64,000 bases of DNA, taken from positions 186,024,495 to 186,088,494 of the forward strand of contig OZ038379.1 in the NCBI GenBank assembly GCA_964036045.1. Reading direction: 5' to 3'. This document shows positions 10,787 to 21,563 of the stretch, one piece after another. A program made the position numbers and the translations under genes. Position 1 is the stretch's first letter. Each line of letters starts with the position of its first letter. Under the pieces are notes generated by a model that was given only the letters and a program-made list of their open reading frames with translations, made no database searches and was not told where the DNA came from. The stretch is from Eutreptiella sp. 'Long Island Sound 2002'. Its lineage: Eukaryota; Euglenozoa; Euglenophyceae; Eutreptiales; Eutreptiaceae.

Positions 10787-12921
10787 TGGGCTGGGGCGGT
10801 AGAACCCCCAGAGTTGAGGCGGTGGGTGCAATGTGTAGCACTCAGCATTGGCAAGGTGGTCTTCATTTTCATATGCTAAGTGCACCAGCCCTCGGGCACT
10901 GGAGCTTGGCTGACAAGTAAGATCATACACCTGCGGGTTCAAACTTCAGTAAATAATGAGGAACTTCACGTCACCTGGTCCTGGGCCGGAGGCTTCATGG
11001 GCCAACCTGCCAGCCTCTATGAAATCTGATGCTGAAGGGCTACGAGGTCGAAAACGGTCAAATATGTGTTCCCACTAAATGCACTGCTTGGGCGGGCGCG
11101 GGGGGGTGGGGGCTAGGACCGGGCTTTCCGGTTCGTGATCAGCCTTGATCTCCTTTTGGCTGTGCATGTTGTTGCTTGCGCCATTCTCCTGAGCGCAATC
11201 ACCACTTGACACACCCGCGTGTCACCGCACGGGCTGGCGGGGGGGGGGGGGGGGGGCTGCCGGTTCTGTGCGACTGTATGACAGTCGATCGACAGGTGTG
11301 CACGAATAAATGCATGGCATCATCCTTGACAGCCATGGGTTTCACCATGCACCTGGACGCTCACAACCCCCCCCTGATCTATGCACAACCGTCGGGTTTG
11401 TCAGCGGACTGGTCACTGAAGTACACTGTCACCCTGCAGACACCCACAGCACAAGCCTACAAACACATCTCGAGTATCCTGGTAAGTGCTGTATTGAACG
11501 TTCAGCCCTTCTTACACACATGGGCGTCGTGCTTATTAGGCATTACTTCCTGGGCCCAAATTGCCTGCCTCTCCGGTTACGCACGACCCACAGTTTTGCG
11601 CGCGCTCCACTCCGCCGTGCCACGCATCGTCGCCAGAACTCCCTGGGACGTTGAAAAAACACTGGCGTGGTGCCAACACGTCACCTATATTTTACCCTCG
11701 ACGAGGGATACTATCTTATTCCGCCTGCACCGTTGGCTCCAGGTGCATGCCGAATGGTCCTCAGGGGCTTATGCATCCTGGCACATGCCACATATAGGAC
11801 AGTGCGGTGCACCATGTGCAGACTGGTGCTACAATTTTCCTATATTAGCAGTGCTAACGCCACTATTGAACCTGTCCATCAAAATCCCAGTGGGGTCAAG
11901 CCCCCTGGGGGAGGGTGCAGCAAGATTTCCTATAGTATGCATAAGAACTCAGGAACGTGTTGAATGACAGGTGCAGTGGTTATAGCTTAGCGACGGCTTT
12001 TGGCGTACCGCTGCTTTTCCACTGTTTGCATCAGTCTGTGGCCCTGCCACGGGAATCTTCGTGTCCATTCTTTGTGACAGAAAGGTACCTATGGTCTTCT
12101 AGGCCACTGATGAGCCTATCTTTTCTGAGCTTTGTGCTGTCTGCCGCCTGCGCACACGTGACTTAGCCCAGAGTTCCTACGCGGGGGCACAATTACAATC
12201 GCCCTGGGCTGTTGACCAGCTACCACCACGTTTTGGATTCTCTCGGGCTGAAGTACGGTTATCCAAACGTGCATTCCAACGGCCAGTGCTGCCGGGACCC
12301 ATGCAAGGTCTCCAGAAAATCAGTCGACTCAGCATCAAAAGAGGCTAAGATAAACGGGAAAGAACTGCATGGCAAGTGCCTCACGCACCCCTTCTCCCAA
12401 ATCCCTCAACCCTTCTTCTCACCAGACTTGCTGAGTTTCTTCCGACTCAGGCCTCAACCTGAACCACCGCCCTAGTCTTGGGCACTCACTGATCGATTGT
12501 ACATATGTTGACAGCCGGATGCAGCACACTGGACAATAGAGCACTGTGATTGATGTTGACCAATGCCGTGGCCAAAAAAAGTGCTGCCGGGACCCGCGCT
12601 GCCCCGCGTTTGCAGCGCACGGCGCCCCACGAGCGTGTGGCCGAGACCCTGAACGCCCGCTTTCGGAAGGCGCGGTGCTCTGGCGCCGAGAAATGCCACC
12701 ACTGCGCCTGCATTCGGTGCTCCCGGAGTCTGCCGCCTGTCGACCCGTCGATTGCCGAAGCTGCACACGGCTGTCGGTGCTGCGATCGCCCTCACGGCCC
12801 TTTTCAAGCACCGGACCTGTGCAAAGTGAAGAATAGGTCGGTCTTGCGCTTGAGCTCCGCAGGGGAGCACTGCACTGCCAACAACGGAGGCTGTTGTCTG
12901 GTGGGCGTGGTGCACATGGGC

Positions 12922-12968
12922 GCACCGTGTGGGTGCACCGTGTGGGTGCACCGTGTGGGTGCACCGTG
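12922..12968. repeat. 13-bp tandem repeat, 3.6 copies
   Basis: Perfect head-to-tail copies of GCACCGTGTGGGT followed by a partial copy. Confidence 0.95.
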
Positions 12969-13204
12969 ACGCACATGGGCGCACCAACTCCTCCGCCTCG
13001 TCAACAGCACGTTGCCCTGAATAGCCACGTGGGGCATTCTGGCTGAGCTGTTGGAACTCTTGGCGACTGATTATGGCCCGTAGCCCTGTATATTTGCCAG
13101 CTTTCTTCCCTCCCCGAGGGGGGTTGTACATGAAGCTTGATGCTTACTGGCCCAGTTCAGTGGTGGCCCACCAACCGCTGTCATCCCCCTCTGCCCCGGG
13201 TCCA

Positions 13205-13460
13205 TGGTAAACTTGGTAAAAAAACTTTTTTTTAAAACATTTTTTACTAAGTTTCAAAACTTAGTAAAAAAAAGTATTGTTGCAAAAATTTTTCTAAGTT
13301 TCAAAACTGAGTAAAAAAACTTTTTTCTCAAAAAATTTTCTGAGTTTCAAAAATTTACTAAAAGATTTTTTGCAAAAAATTTTCACTAAGTTTCAAGACT
13401 CAGTAAGAAAAATATTTTGCACTAAATACTTAGTTTCACCACATTTTACTAAGTTTTGCA
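13205..13460. repeat. AT-rich array of short palindromes
   Basis: About five units at 44-47 bp spacing (cores near 13247, 13294, 13340, 13385 and 13429). Each has a near-palindromic core ACTAAGTTTCAAAACTTAGT, or a decayed form, separated by A/T-rich spacers such as TTGCAAAAATTTTT. It stands out sharply from its GC-rich surroundings, and each unit could extrude as a hairpin. Confidence 0.8.
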
Positions 13461-14209
13461 TCGTCTGGTACCAAGCGTTACCAAATACCCCTCCGCCCCT
13501 CCGCCTGCTCGTGCCGCGTCGCTTGTGGTCCGCAACTTCCTTTGGCCCTGTGCGGGTGCTGCATCGTGTTGCTGAACTGAAGCAGGACGTCCGAACTGCT
13601 GTGGCCACGCCAGCCTTGGGCGGTCGACGTGGCCGGCACAGCCCACACCGCAGAAGGTGTGCGGGTACTGATCAGCCGGGCCATCCGGGGCAGTATCCCA
13701 TGTCCAGACCGCGGGCCCGAGAGGCACTTTCGTGGGGGTCTGGGGACCTTTGACATGATCGAATGACAAACATTTGGGTTGGCCTGTCATGAACCGAGGA
13801 AAGATGTACCTTCGCACCTCCGGGGGGGCCATCGTGGATCGGCCCTGTGCAGTAACGCGCCTTCTTGAACCGATTCCTGAAGCCCACGGCGCACGATTTT
13901 CCCAAACACCGTCATTCTTCTCGCGGTTCTGTTCGCAATGTCTGTCTGCCAGCGAAACATATCTATCCTGACATGAAAACGCTGTGTGCCAGCGTCCCTT
14001 TCTTGACAGGTGGCCCGCCTCGGGTTCAGCCCCCACCCCAGGGTTGCATTAGAAGGAAAGGGGCCTCAGAGGCAGCCCCAGCAGCGGTTAGACAGGCGGT
14101 TGGAGGAGGTTGTCAAAGCGGTTGGGGGCGGTTACTGTCGGTTACAAATGCCGTTGAGGCTGGTACTTGGCGTTGGGGGGACGGCGGCTGGACATAGGCT
14201 GGGGGCCCT

Positions 14210-14241
14210 GGAAGGGGGGGGGGGTACCTCCCCCCCCTTCC
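14210..14241. repeat. GGAA-poly-G / poly-C-TTCC palindrome
   Basis: GGAAGGGGG... joins ...CCCCCTTCC through a short GTACCT centre, forming a nearly perfect inverted repeat of about 32 bases. Confidence 0.8.
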
Positions 14242-15373
14242 AATGCATCCCTGCCCCACCCCCACCCCCATTTTTTTCAGATGTTCACGCCCTTTCTCGT
14301 GGTGTTGCGCTACGCAGACCCTCGCCCCCCCGGGTCTGATGGACCTCCCGCCGAAACCGCTGTGATGTGCACGACGTCATTGCGAGTTCGGAACACGGGC
14401 GTCCTGCGTTGCTGAGCGGCTGCCCAAACCCGTTCAGAACAGCGAGGGCCCCCTCCTCCCCCATGGCACAGGGTGTGGCGCCAGAAGGTCTGCCCTCAGC
14501 CACCCACCGCCGTGTGTCGGTGGCTCACGGGGCGCTGCCATCGGGTGAGCCATGCATCGCGTTCCATGTGATACGCTTTCGGTGAAGTGGGGCCTGTCGT
14601 ACATATCATCTCCCGATAGGGGGGGGGGGGGGGGCTCTACTGGTCCCAGCACGCGACGTACCCTGCCCCCCTATCCCAAGCGGGGCCTACGGCCACAGTT
14701 CTCCCCTTGCCTGTGGCCAACAGTTGGTTGGGGTGGGGGGGGGGGGGGCACGTTGTATCATACCTCATTTTGCGTCATAACTGAGGAACCCGCCCCCCCC
14801 AGTGATATCATATTCTCCACCCCAGCCCTGGGGCTATACGCAGAGTTGGGCATTGGCACACTTCTTCTGTGTTGCTTGACAGATCTATCATCCTGAGCAT
14901 GCCGCTGGTCATGCTCTCAACACCCCCCTCTGTTACCCCCCGCCCCCTCTCCCCCAATAACTGTACATAAATAGTGAAGCACCCCAACCAAGAAGGGGAC
15001 ACGCTGCTGTTGATTGGAATATTCAGAATTAATGGCTGAAAGCGTCTATGGCGGGGACATTCAGTCTATCAGTGCCGACCATTGATCCCCAATGCTGTTT
15101 GTTTTGATGTGACTTGTAGCCATGGCTGATGTTGCTATCGCTGGCATGGCTGTTACGTACATCCGGTCCACCGGTGAACATGTGCCCGCCACATTTCTAC
15201 TTGTGGGGATGATTTCTTTCATGTGAAGTACGTGCGGAATGGGCATGAGGTTGAGCATCATGCTCCTTTGGACTGTGTCCTCTTCCCAATCCAATCCAAT
15301 TGTGGTAAGGATGAGGTATGGGCAGGTTTTCGCTACGTACATTCTTTTGGTACCCCGCGACGCGCACATGCAC

Positions 15374-15452
15374 GGCCTTGTCCAAGCACGGGGACCCCTT
15401 CTGACCGTTGTTTATCTATTCGACTTTCAGCGTGCTTGCGCAAGGGGCGGTA
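15374..15452. repeat. Dispersed repeat related to 7905-7997
   Basis: Second copy of the repeat starting CCTTGTCCAAGCACGGGGA and ending CTTGCGCAAGGGG; its middle differs from the first copy. Confidence 0.45.
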
Positions 15453-16010
15453 CTTAGGCACACATGCGCGAGCCAAGGAATCGGACACCCCTGCCCCCCC
15501 CCCCCCCCCCACTCACCCACAGACTTACACTCGACGTTCCCCATCCTTGGTCCTGCCTGACCTCTGGCACATGGGGCAAACTCCACTAGCAACACCATGG
15601 GAAAGTGTGTGGGAAACTGCAGCTTCTTCCTGGTTTTGCCTTCACATTGAAGGCGTGGCTGGTACCAGGCAGCTTACTATGTCGTGTCCTCACGGGAAGA
15701 CAATGTCCCCTCTCTTTGTGACGGGTAGGCCTGTCTTAAAGATACTCTATGACTCTGGTCTCGGGCCAAAATGTAACATACTCCTGCTGAGAACACACCT
15801 TCGCAGCTGTCGGACTACGTTCACTAAAAGCAAAGAAAAACAAAGAAAGTGCGTGGAACTGCAGCGTTTTGCAAGCATGTGAATGGACTGGCGCCTGCAC
15901 ATGATAACTGTGAATAATTCATGTCTATCTTCAGAGGTAATGCCTGTCATGCCGCAGCCGTCCGAAAGAAGCATCAAGATACCCGTTTTCAAACAACAAT
16001 AATGCCCATA

Positions 16011-16706
16011 GGGGGAGCCTTAAGCGCAGTGCGCGCGCAGTGCAACTATTTGGGCGTCTGGCCGTACTAGAGACCCATACTTTGTGATACTAGGGGCCCC
16101 TAGGGGCATCATGGTGACCCCTAGCGTAGGTTTTGACTTCTGATTTTGTTCCCCTTCTTTTGGGGACCCCCGAGAATGCAGGGGTGACGTAGCATTTCCG
16201 CCCTCTTTTGGGCCCCAACCTTCCGGTGCTATTGAGGAAACCGGGACAATCTTGAATTGCAATATTGTACGGATTGCATTGACATGCACACATGTGACAG
16301 TGTGACATTTCTTTGATTCTGCAACTGTGTCATGTTGTGCACACAAGTTGCGTGGTCTCAATGTGTACTTAGTTGACAATGGACCAGAAAGACAGTTGTG
16401 TGTTCTTGAGGGTGGCGACCAATGTGCTGTTCATGGCCTTTCCAGATGTGCATGATGTGTGTTATGTTCAGGGAAGGTGGTTTGCAACTTTCTTGAGCTG
16501 GGGCAGTTTGAGTCACCTAATTCTAAGGGTAAGGGCGTTTCCAAGGGGTGTGCTTGGGGGCTCTTCCGGGGAAACATAGTCTAAAAGTAGCGCGCAGTGC
16601 GCGCGCAGTGCAAAGATTCCCCCATAGTATCACAAAGTATTGGGTTCTAGGACGGCTAGACGTCCAAATAGTTGCACTCTGCGCGCATTGCACTTAGTGC
16701 ACGCCC
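16011..16706. mobile_element. TA-flanked inverted-repeat element (MITE)
   Basis: A 696-bp element with long imperfect terminal inverted repeats of about 75 bp. The left starts GGGGGAGCCTTAAGCGCAGT; the right, inverted, starts GGGCGTGCACTAAGTGCAAT. Both continue through GAGTGCAACTATTTGG-like sequence (CAGTGCAACTATTTGG on the left), a GTCTRGCCGT motif and ATACTTTGTGATACTA. TA dinucleotides flank it exactly (16009-16010 and 16707-16708), as for Tc1/mariner-type insertions. A sub-terminal direct copy of the GCGCAGTGCGCGCGCAGTGCA block lies at 16594-16614. No transposase is encoded. Confidence 0.75.
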
Positions 16707-18935
16707 TAAAAGGTGACCAGTGGGGCACAGGTCAAAAAAGATGCCTGGCGTGCGCCCGGCGCGCTAACGCTCCCCCACAGGAGCTGGCCAGATTTTGGGA
16801 ACTGCCAGCAGAAAAGGAAAACAGGTAACCTTAAACAAGAAATCGAAAAAAGAAAGGGGCAAAAGGAGATTGCATGTTGGCCACAGTTATAACAGTGGGT
16901 GATGTAGGTGTCGACCCAAAGAGAGTGGAGACCATCTCTCTCAACGAACATCCATGGCATGGGACTGGCCGGCCAGGGCTGGGATACAAACCTGTCAGCA
17001 CATGAGTGAATAAACACACAGGGAAGTAGAGTGCGGGAGTGGGGTGCATTTGTAACAAGAGTGGCAGGATCGAAGTGTTGCTTTTTATGGCTTTGAGGCC
17101 AGCCATGCACCGATCAGCGAACAACCTCATTTTGTTGCTCCTACTGTTGCATCTTCTCCTTCTCATTCTCATTCTTCGTCCTTTTTGTCCTGTCATCAAC
17201 ACCAGGGCGCGATGCCATGCCTTTGTAGAGTATCGGCGGTTTAGCCCTGGTGCCCTCACGTGTTGTCATCTGAGGGTAAAATCATTCAGGGTGCATTCGT
17301 TGCATTTGACACCGCCCCCCTCCGCCACCCCACCTTGGGTTTGCTGCACAGCGACTGGGATACTCAAAGGAGGGACGTCAGCACGCGGAAGCAAAAAAAG
17401 ACTCGGCAGTGGTACATGTTCCATAGGCACGTTTTTGCTGCAAAACGGGATGTGAATGTGCACCTAAGGCTACACGGTTCAGCAACGGTAAACATGCGGT
17501 CTCGTCAAGCCGAGATAGTGACCCCTACAGCTGCAAGAGAGCACATCTGTACTTTGGGAAAAGGCACAGGCATTGCTGCTGCCACCCCCTCCGCTGGCTC
17601 TTGGGGGCCACTGCATGCACTCGGTGGAGGGTGGTAAAATCATAGCATCACATAACACAGTGTGATCCCCCGCTCCCCCATTGCACATGGCTGGACAAAT
17701 GCCAGAATGACGGTCTCCAAGGGCTTGTGAAGGGAGTGGGTCTAGAAAATGGGCTCGAACGGCCCCATTCCTCCCCAAATCAATTTCTCTCCTGCCAAGG
17801 TTGGGTAGGTTTTGGGGATCTGCTGGCGACAGGTGTGCGCCCCATCATTAACAAAATTTCTCAGCCTCGTTCTCAACGTGTGGTGCTACAAACTTCTGAA
17901 AGGTTTTCTACAGGGTGTTGTTGCCTATGATGAACCCCAGACATCACAACAGTGGCGCAAAACTCAAGGCGCGCCCGGAGTAATGTGGGCCGTGCCTCAA
18001 GCACAAACTGGCCTGTGTGTCCACAAATGCCCCGCTGACAGGTGGTGTAGCAGTATATAGCATGACAATCTAGGGGTCTTTCTACCTGGGCTGAACCAAT
18101 TTCAAACGTAGAGCAGGCATCCTGCATGTATTTAGAGCGAAAGTGACGGTAATTTTTTCAGGGTCGATGACTATGAATCAAAACAACAGAACAAATACAA
18201 CGGTTGACAAAACAGCAGTGCCCCCGAGTGGGCAAGAGAACAAGGTGTGGTGATGATACCAGTGGTAGGTTACTGCATTGCACCAATAATGTGACCGGTG
18301 TTGTCCATTTTTTGCACGAGACGACCAGGATGGAGTCCACTGTCGTAGTTGGCTCATGTCACACAATCAGCAACACCCAAAACCCGTTCAATCATTCATC
18401 TTTAGGATATTGTCAATCCAATCAACGCCGTTTTGAAAATGATACCAAGTTGATTTCCCCGTCTCTGAAGCTGCGAGCTGTGCACATCTGTTTGCAACAC
18501 AACTATTGGGCCAAGGAAAAAGAGTCTATTGGTTCCCAAGCTCAGTTATGAACCAAGATAGTTACGAACATTGTAGTAAGAAAAAGTCACTGCCATGTCT
18601 TTCTTGGAGGGCTTGATCCAGGCCAAACCCCCCTTAAAACCCTTTCGTTGATGCCAGACTTACTTAAGTATTTTTATCTCTCTTTTGAAGCTTAAAGTAC
18701 ACTTTCTCAAAGTAACTAGGGTTATAACCCTAGCCCCCCCATGAAGTTCACCCCTACCACTCAACTGAGCGGAGGTATCTTCCTTCATGGAGGTTATACC
18801 GAAAGAAAATAGGCATTTCATGCCTAAGGCCTTGGAGGTTAAGCCTAGTGGTCCCCCACCCCAAGACCCCTATACTCAATTGTTTCTACCACTTATTGTG
18901 GTCCTACTTTTTAACTGTTTCTGAATTCAGTTGCT
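16707..18935. other. Non-coding region before element D
   Basis: I see no gene. A perfect 18-bp palindrome, CTAGGGTTATAACCCTAG, is at 18716-18733. Composition becomes AT-richer from about 18560 onward. Confidence 0.4.
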
Positions 18936-19283
18936 TGGCCAAGTAATATTCTGTGTCTGGCCTAACTTCTTTGCCTCATATTCCTAACCAGCTCCTTTTC
19001 ACCCAAAAGAGTGCACATGAAGTGCTTGATGCTAACTTGGAGGCTAGAGTCAGGCCAGTTTTCACTTAAAATCATTTGTTTTATCCATTTGTGATTGAAT
19101 CTTTGTATTTAAGCCTGCTTTGTCTATCTGCAGCCCTTCTGTGTTACACTGGATTTCAAAACTATTCATTGATTCGATCCATATCCTGTTCTTGCTCTAC
19201 TTGCTGCTTTGATTCGGGTTTTCAACATCAAAACCTGCAGGATTTCATCAAAATCTCTAGGGCATTCATCAAGGACATCTTTC
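18936..19283 (+). repeat. Putative 5' LTR of element D
   Basis: The right edge is set by the primer-binding site that begins at 19284. The left edge is a guess: TGGCCAAGT at 18936 matches the sequence that directly follows the polypurine tract in related element A (TGGCCAAGT, minus strand at 28371). No second copy exists in the window to confirm it, because the 3' end of D is missing. Confidence 0.4.
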
Positions 19284-19296
19284 TGGTAGCAGAGGC
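19284..19296 (+). promoter_or_regulatory. tRNA primer-binding site of element D
   Basis: TGGTAGCAGAGGC is complementary to a tRNA 3' end ...CTCTGCTACCA of the type used by many LTR elements that prime with a methionine tRNA. The identical 13 bases follow the 5' LTR of element B, which supports the assignment. Confidence 0.75.
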
Positions 19297-19538
19297 AAGC
19301 CCTGGGTACCTTTTGAACCGACTCTGAGCAGAAGCACAAGAAAAGCACACTGAAAAGCACATTGAACATGTCTACTCAACTGTGCTCCAGAACCTAGCCG
19401 ATCAAAAGTGTACAAGTCCAACTTGGCAGTGTAGCCCACCCAAAGAGTGAACCGCCACTCAGAGCTGCATCTAGGTCTCAGGGAGATCCAGATCACAGAA
19501 GGGCGAATCAAGATCCACCCGGAACAGTCCCTTTAACC

Positions 19539-21563
19539 ATGGAGGCCTTAACGGCCGATGGTGATGACAGCCTGCAACATCTCCGGAGGCGAGTTGCCGC
19601 CTCCATCGCCAGGTCGGCCTGCCCGGCCCCTTCTTCTACGGCGTTTGGGGGTCCCGAAGAACAAGAGGACCTACAAAGGAGGATGGAGGAGTATATGCTC
19701 CACGAGGAGTACCACAAGTCCATCAGAGGGGAAGATGGAGAAGTACCTCTTGAAGCCTCGGGGAATCCGCCCCAAACAGAGATGGGGTCCTTCCCTTATT
19801 CGGGGCCATCTACTGATATAGCGGAGACAGTATCACTACCGAGACGACCATGAGTACACGAGTACCCGAGAGCATGGCATCCAGACCTGCCGACAACCTC
19901 AAGGGTGCCTGAGAAGAGCCCGGATCCTCTCCACCCTGAGCCAACCCATGGGGCTCTGGATTGCACGGCCGAACTTCTGTCCAAGGTCCTATCCGGATCT
20001 GAAGACCCGGATGTGACAGCCCTGTCAGAAGCTATCAAGGCAAAGGTGGGTATCACCGGACCCTTACCCAAGCCAGCACTACTCTCACCTTCACCCGGAC
20101 TGAGCACGTTGGCTGATGATCTCAAAAGATCAAGGGTGTCCAGGTTGCTACCCAAGGTCACTTGCCCCAGCCCTTTTCATCCTCGCACTAGGACAGTGCC
20201 TATTGCTGAACTACAGGACGTGCTTGTGACAGAGACTGAGAAAAGAGGGCTGTTAGCCCTGGCACCCCTCGCCGGCGTACCTCCCCCCCCTTCAAGCCTA
20301 ACCCCAGGGGGTGGGAAGGGTGGCAGACCTGTTGCACAGGCGAACATCCAGCTAGAACTGCCCGAGTTCGACCCGAAAAATCTGCCCGAATGGGCAGAAG
20401 AATTTGCTGAGTTTCTTTTGCTAACTGGCCAATCCCGTGTGGATGTGGCCACTAAATGTTCACTGCTGAAACGGTCATGCAAAAAGAAATTTTTGCAAAA
20501 ACAGTTGAAACGGATTGTGAAAACCTGTTCAACATGGGCCGAGGTACTCCAAAGACTGGAGAAAACTTTCCCAGTCTATGAGACTGACCTCAGTGTGCGC
20601 AAACAGATAGAGGAGCTACCTATGCGCCCCGAGTTTCCTTCCGCTGCACGAGTCTCTGAATACGTGTGCGACCTAGGGTATCTGTTTTCACGGATGAACG
20701 TGGGTTCCTATGGAGCCACTGAGCCCCACCTGTGGCTCATGAGTAAGATCCCTTCACGTACCTGGGATGATTGCCGCGCTACCTTTGAGAGGAAGAGTCG
20801 CACCCACACGTACGACGACCTGGTGGACCTGCTCATCAAGCTGGCCCTTGAGACGGAGAATGACTTCCACATGGAGGAATTGCTCAAGAAACACTTGCGT
20901 CGAGGTGGCACCCCTACCCCCAAACGTGACGAAGGGAAAGGGCCTGAAAATCCCACTAACGCCAACCAGGGAGGTGGTAAAGGAAGGGGTAACCTGCGTG
21001 CCATGAATGAGGTTAAACCTGAAGCAGGTACACCCCGTCTCTTCTGCTGTAAACCTGTCAATGACAAGGGGGGACCTTGTCATGCCTCTGACTGCGACCA
21101 CCGCAGTAGTTGTATGCTGCAGATGAAACGACAGCAGCACACCAAAGATGGGAAAGCTGTGAACCATCAGGACCATTTTAGGTGTACCATCACCTGTGGT
21201 TATTGTGGGAAACGTCGTCACTACGAGGACGAATGTCACATAAAGAAACGAGAGAGTGACAAACTCAAGCGGCAGGAGGCTGAACGCCAGAAGACCCAAA
21301 CACCCACCAGAACTCCCCAGAATGGGGATAAAGGTGGTAAAGGAGGTGGCAAGGGGGGTGGCAAAGGTGGAACCCCTAACCCCCAGAGGCGCTCAATGGC
21401 GCCCGCTACTACTCCCTCTCCTGCCGAGGGTGACCCCAAGAAGCGTCCACAGGGGGATAACGCCTCCCCTGAGGGGAATAACTCCAAGAAGAGGCGACTG
21501 GCCTGGATGGCCAAGTCCCACATGGCTGCAGGGGTGGATGTCAAATTCCCTGCTGAGGAGTAG
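19539..21563 (+). pseudogene. gag: Gag of element D (in-frame UGA)
   Basis: The frame opens at ATG 19539, is interrupted by TGA at 19851-19853, and continues in the same frame (next ATG 19905) to TAG at 21561-21563. The capsid-like region lies at about 20340-20880 (LELPEFDPKNLPEWAEEFAE, then YVCDLGYLFSRMN). A canonical CX2CX4HX4C zinc knuckle, CGYCGKRRHYEDEC, is at 21195-21236 and would bind packaged RNA. A Gly/Lys-rich tail (GDKGGKGGGKGGGKGG) follows. The first part is acidic and low in complexity, and translation could instead begin at 19905. The TAG separates gag from pol without a change of frame. Confidence 0.8.

Larger units (their letters stand above)
10024..16010. other. Intergenic, repeat-rich; unrecognised open frames
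   Basis: Two long frames were examined and not accepted as genes: 11176-11967 (plus, 263 codons, running through a poly-G tract) and 12472-13131 (minus, 219 codons, running through a 13-bp tandem repeat). Neither has a family signature. G- and C-runs of ten or more occur at about 10470, 10743, 11239, 14214, 14621, 14738 and 15498. The rest shows no gene. Confidence 0.4.

Noticed and set aside
11176-11967. 263-codon frame, plus strand
   Set aside because: It runs through an 18-base G tract, shows no domain, has irregular composition and lies in a repeat-rich region. I could not separate it from chance.
12472-13131. 219-codon frame, minus strand
   Set aside because: It includes the 13-bp tandem repeat, and an equally long frame exists on the other strand; no family signature.
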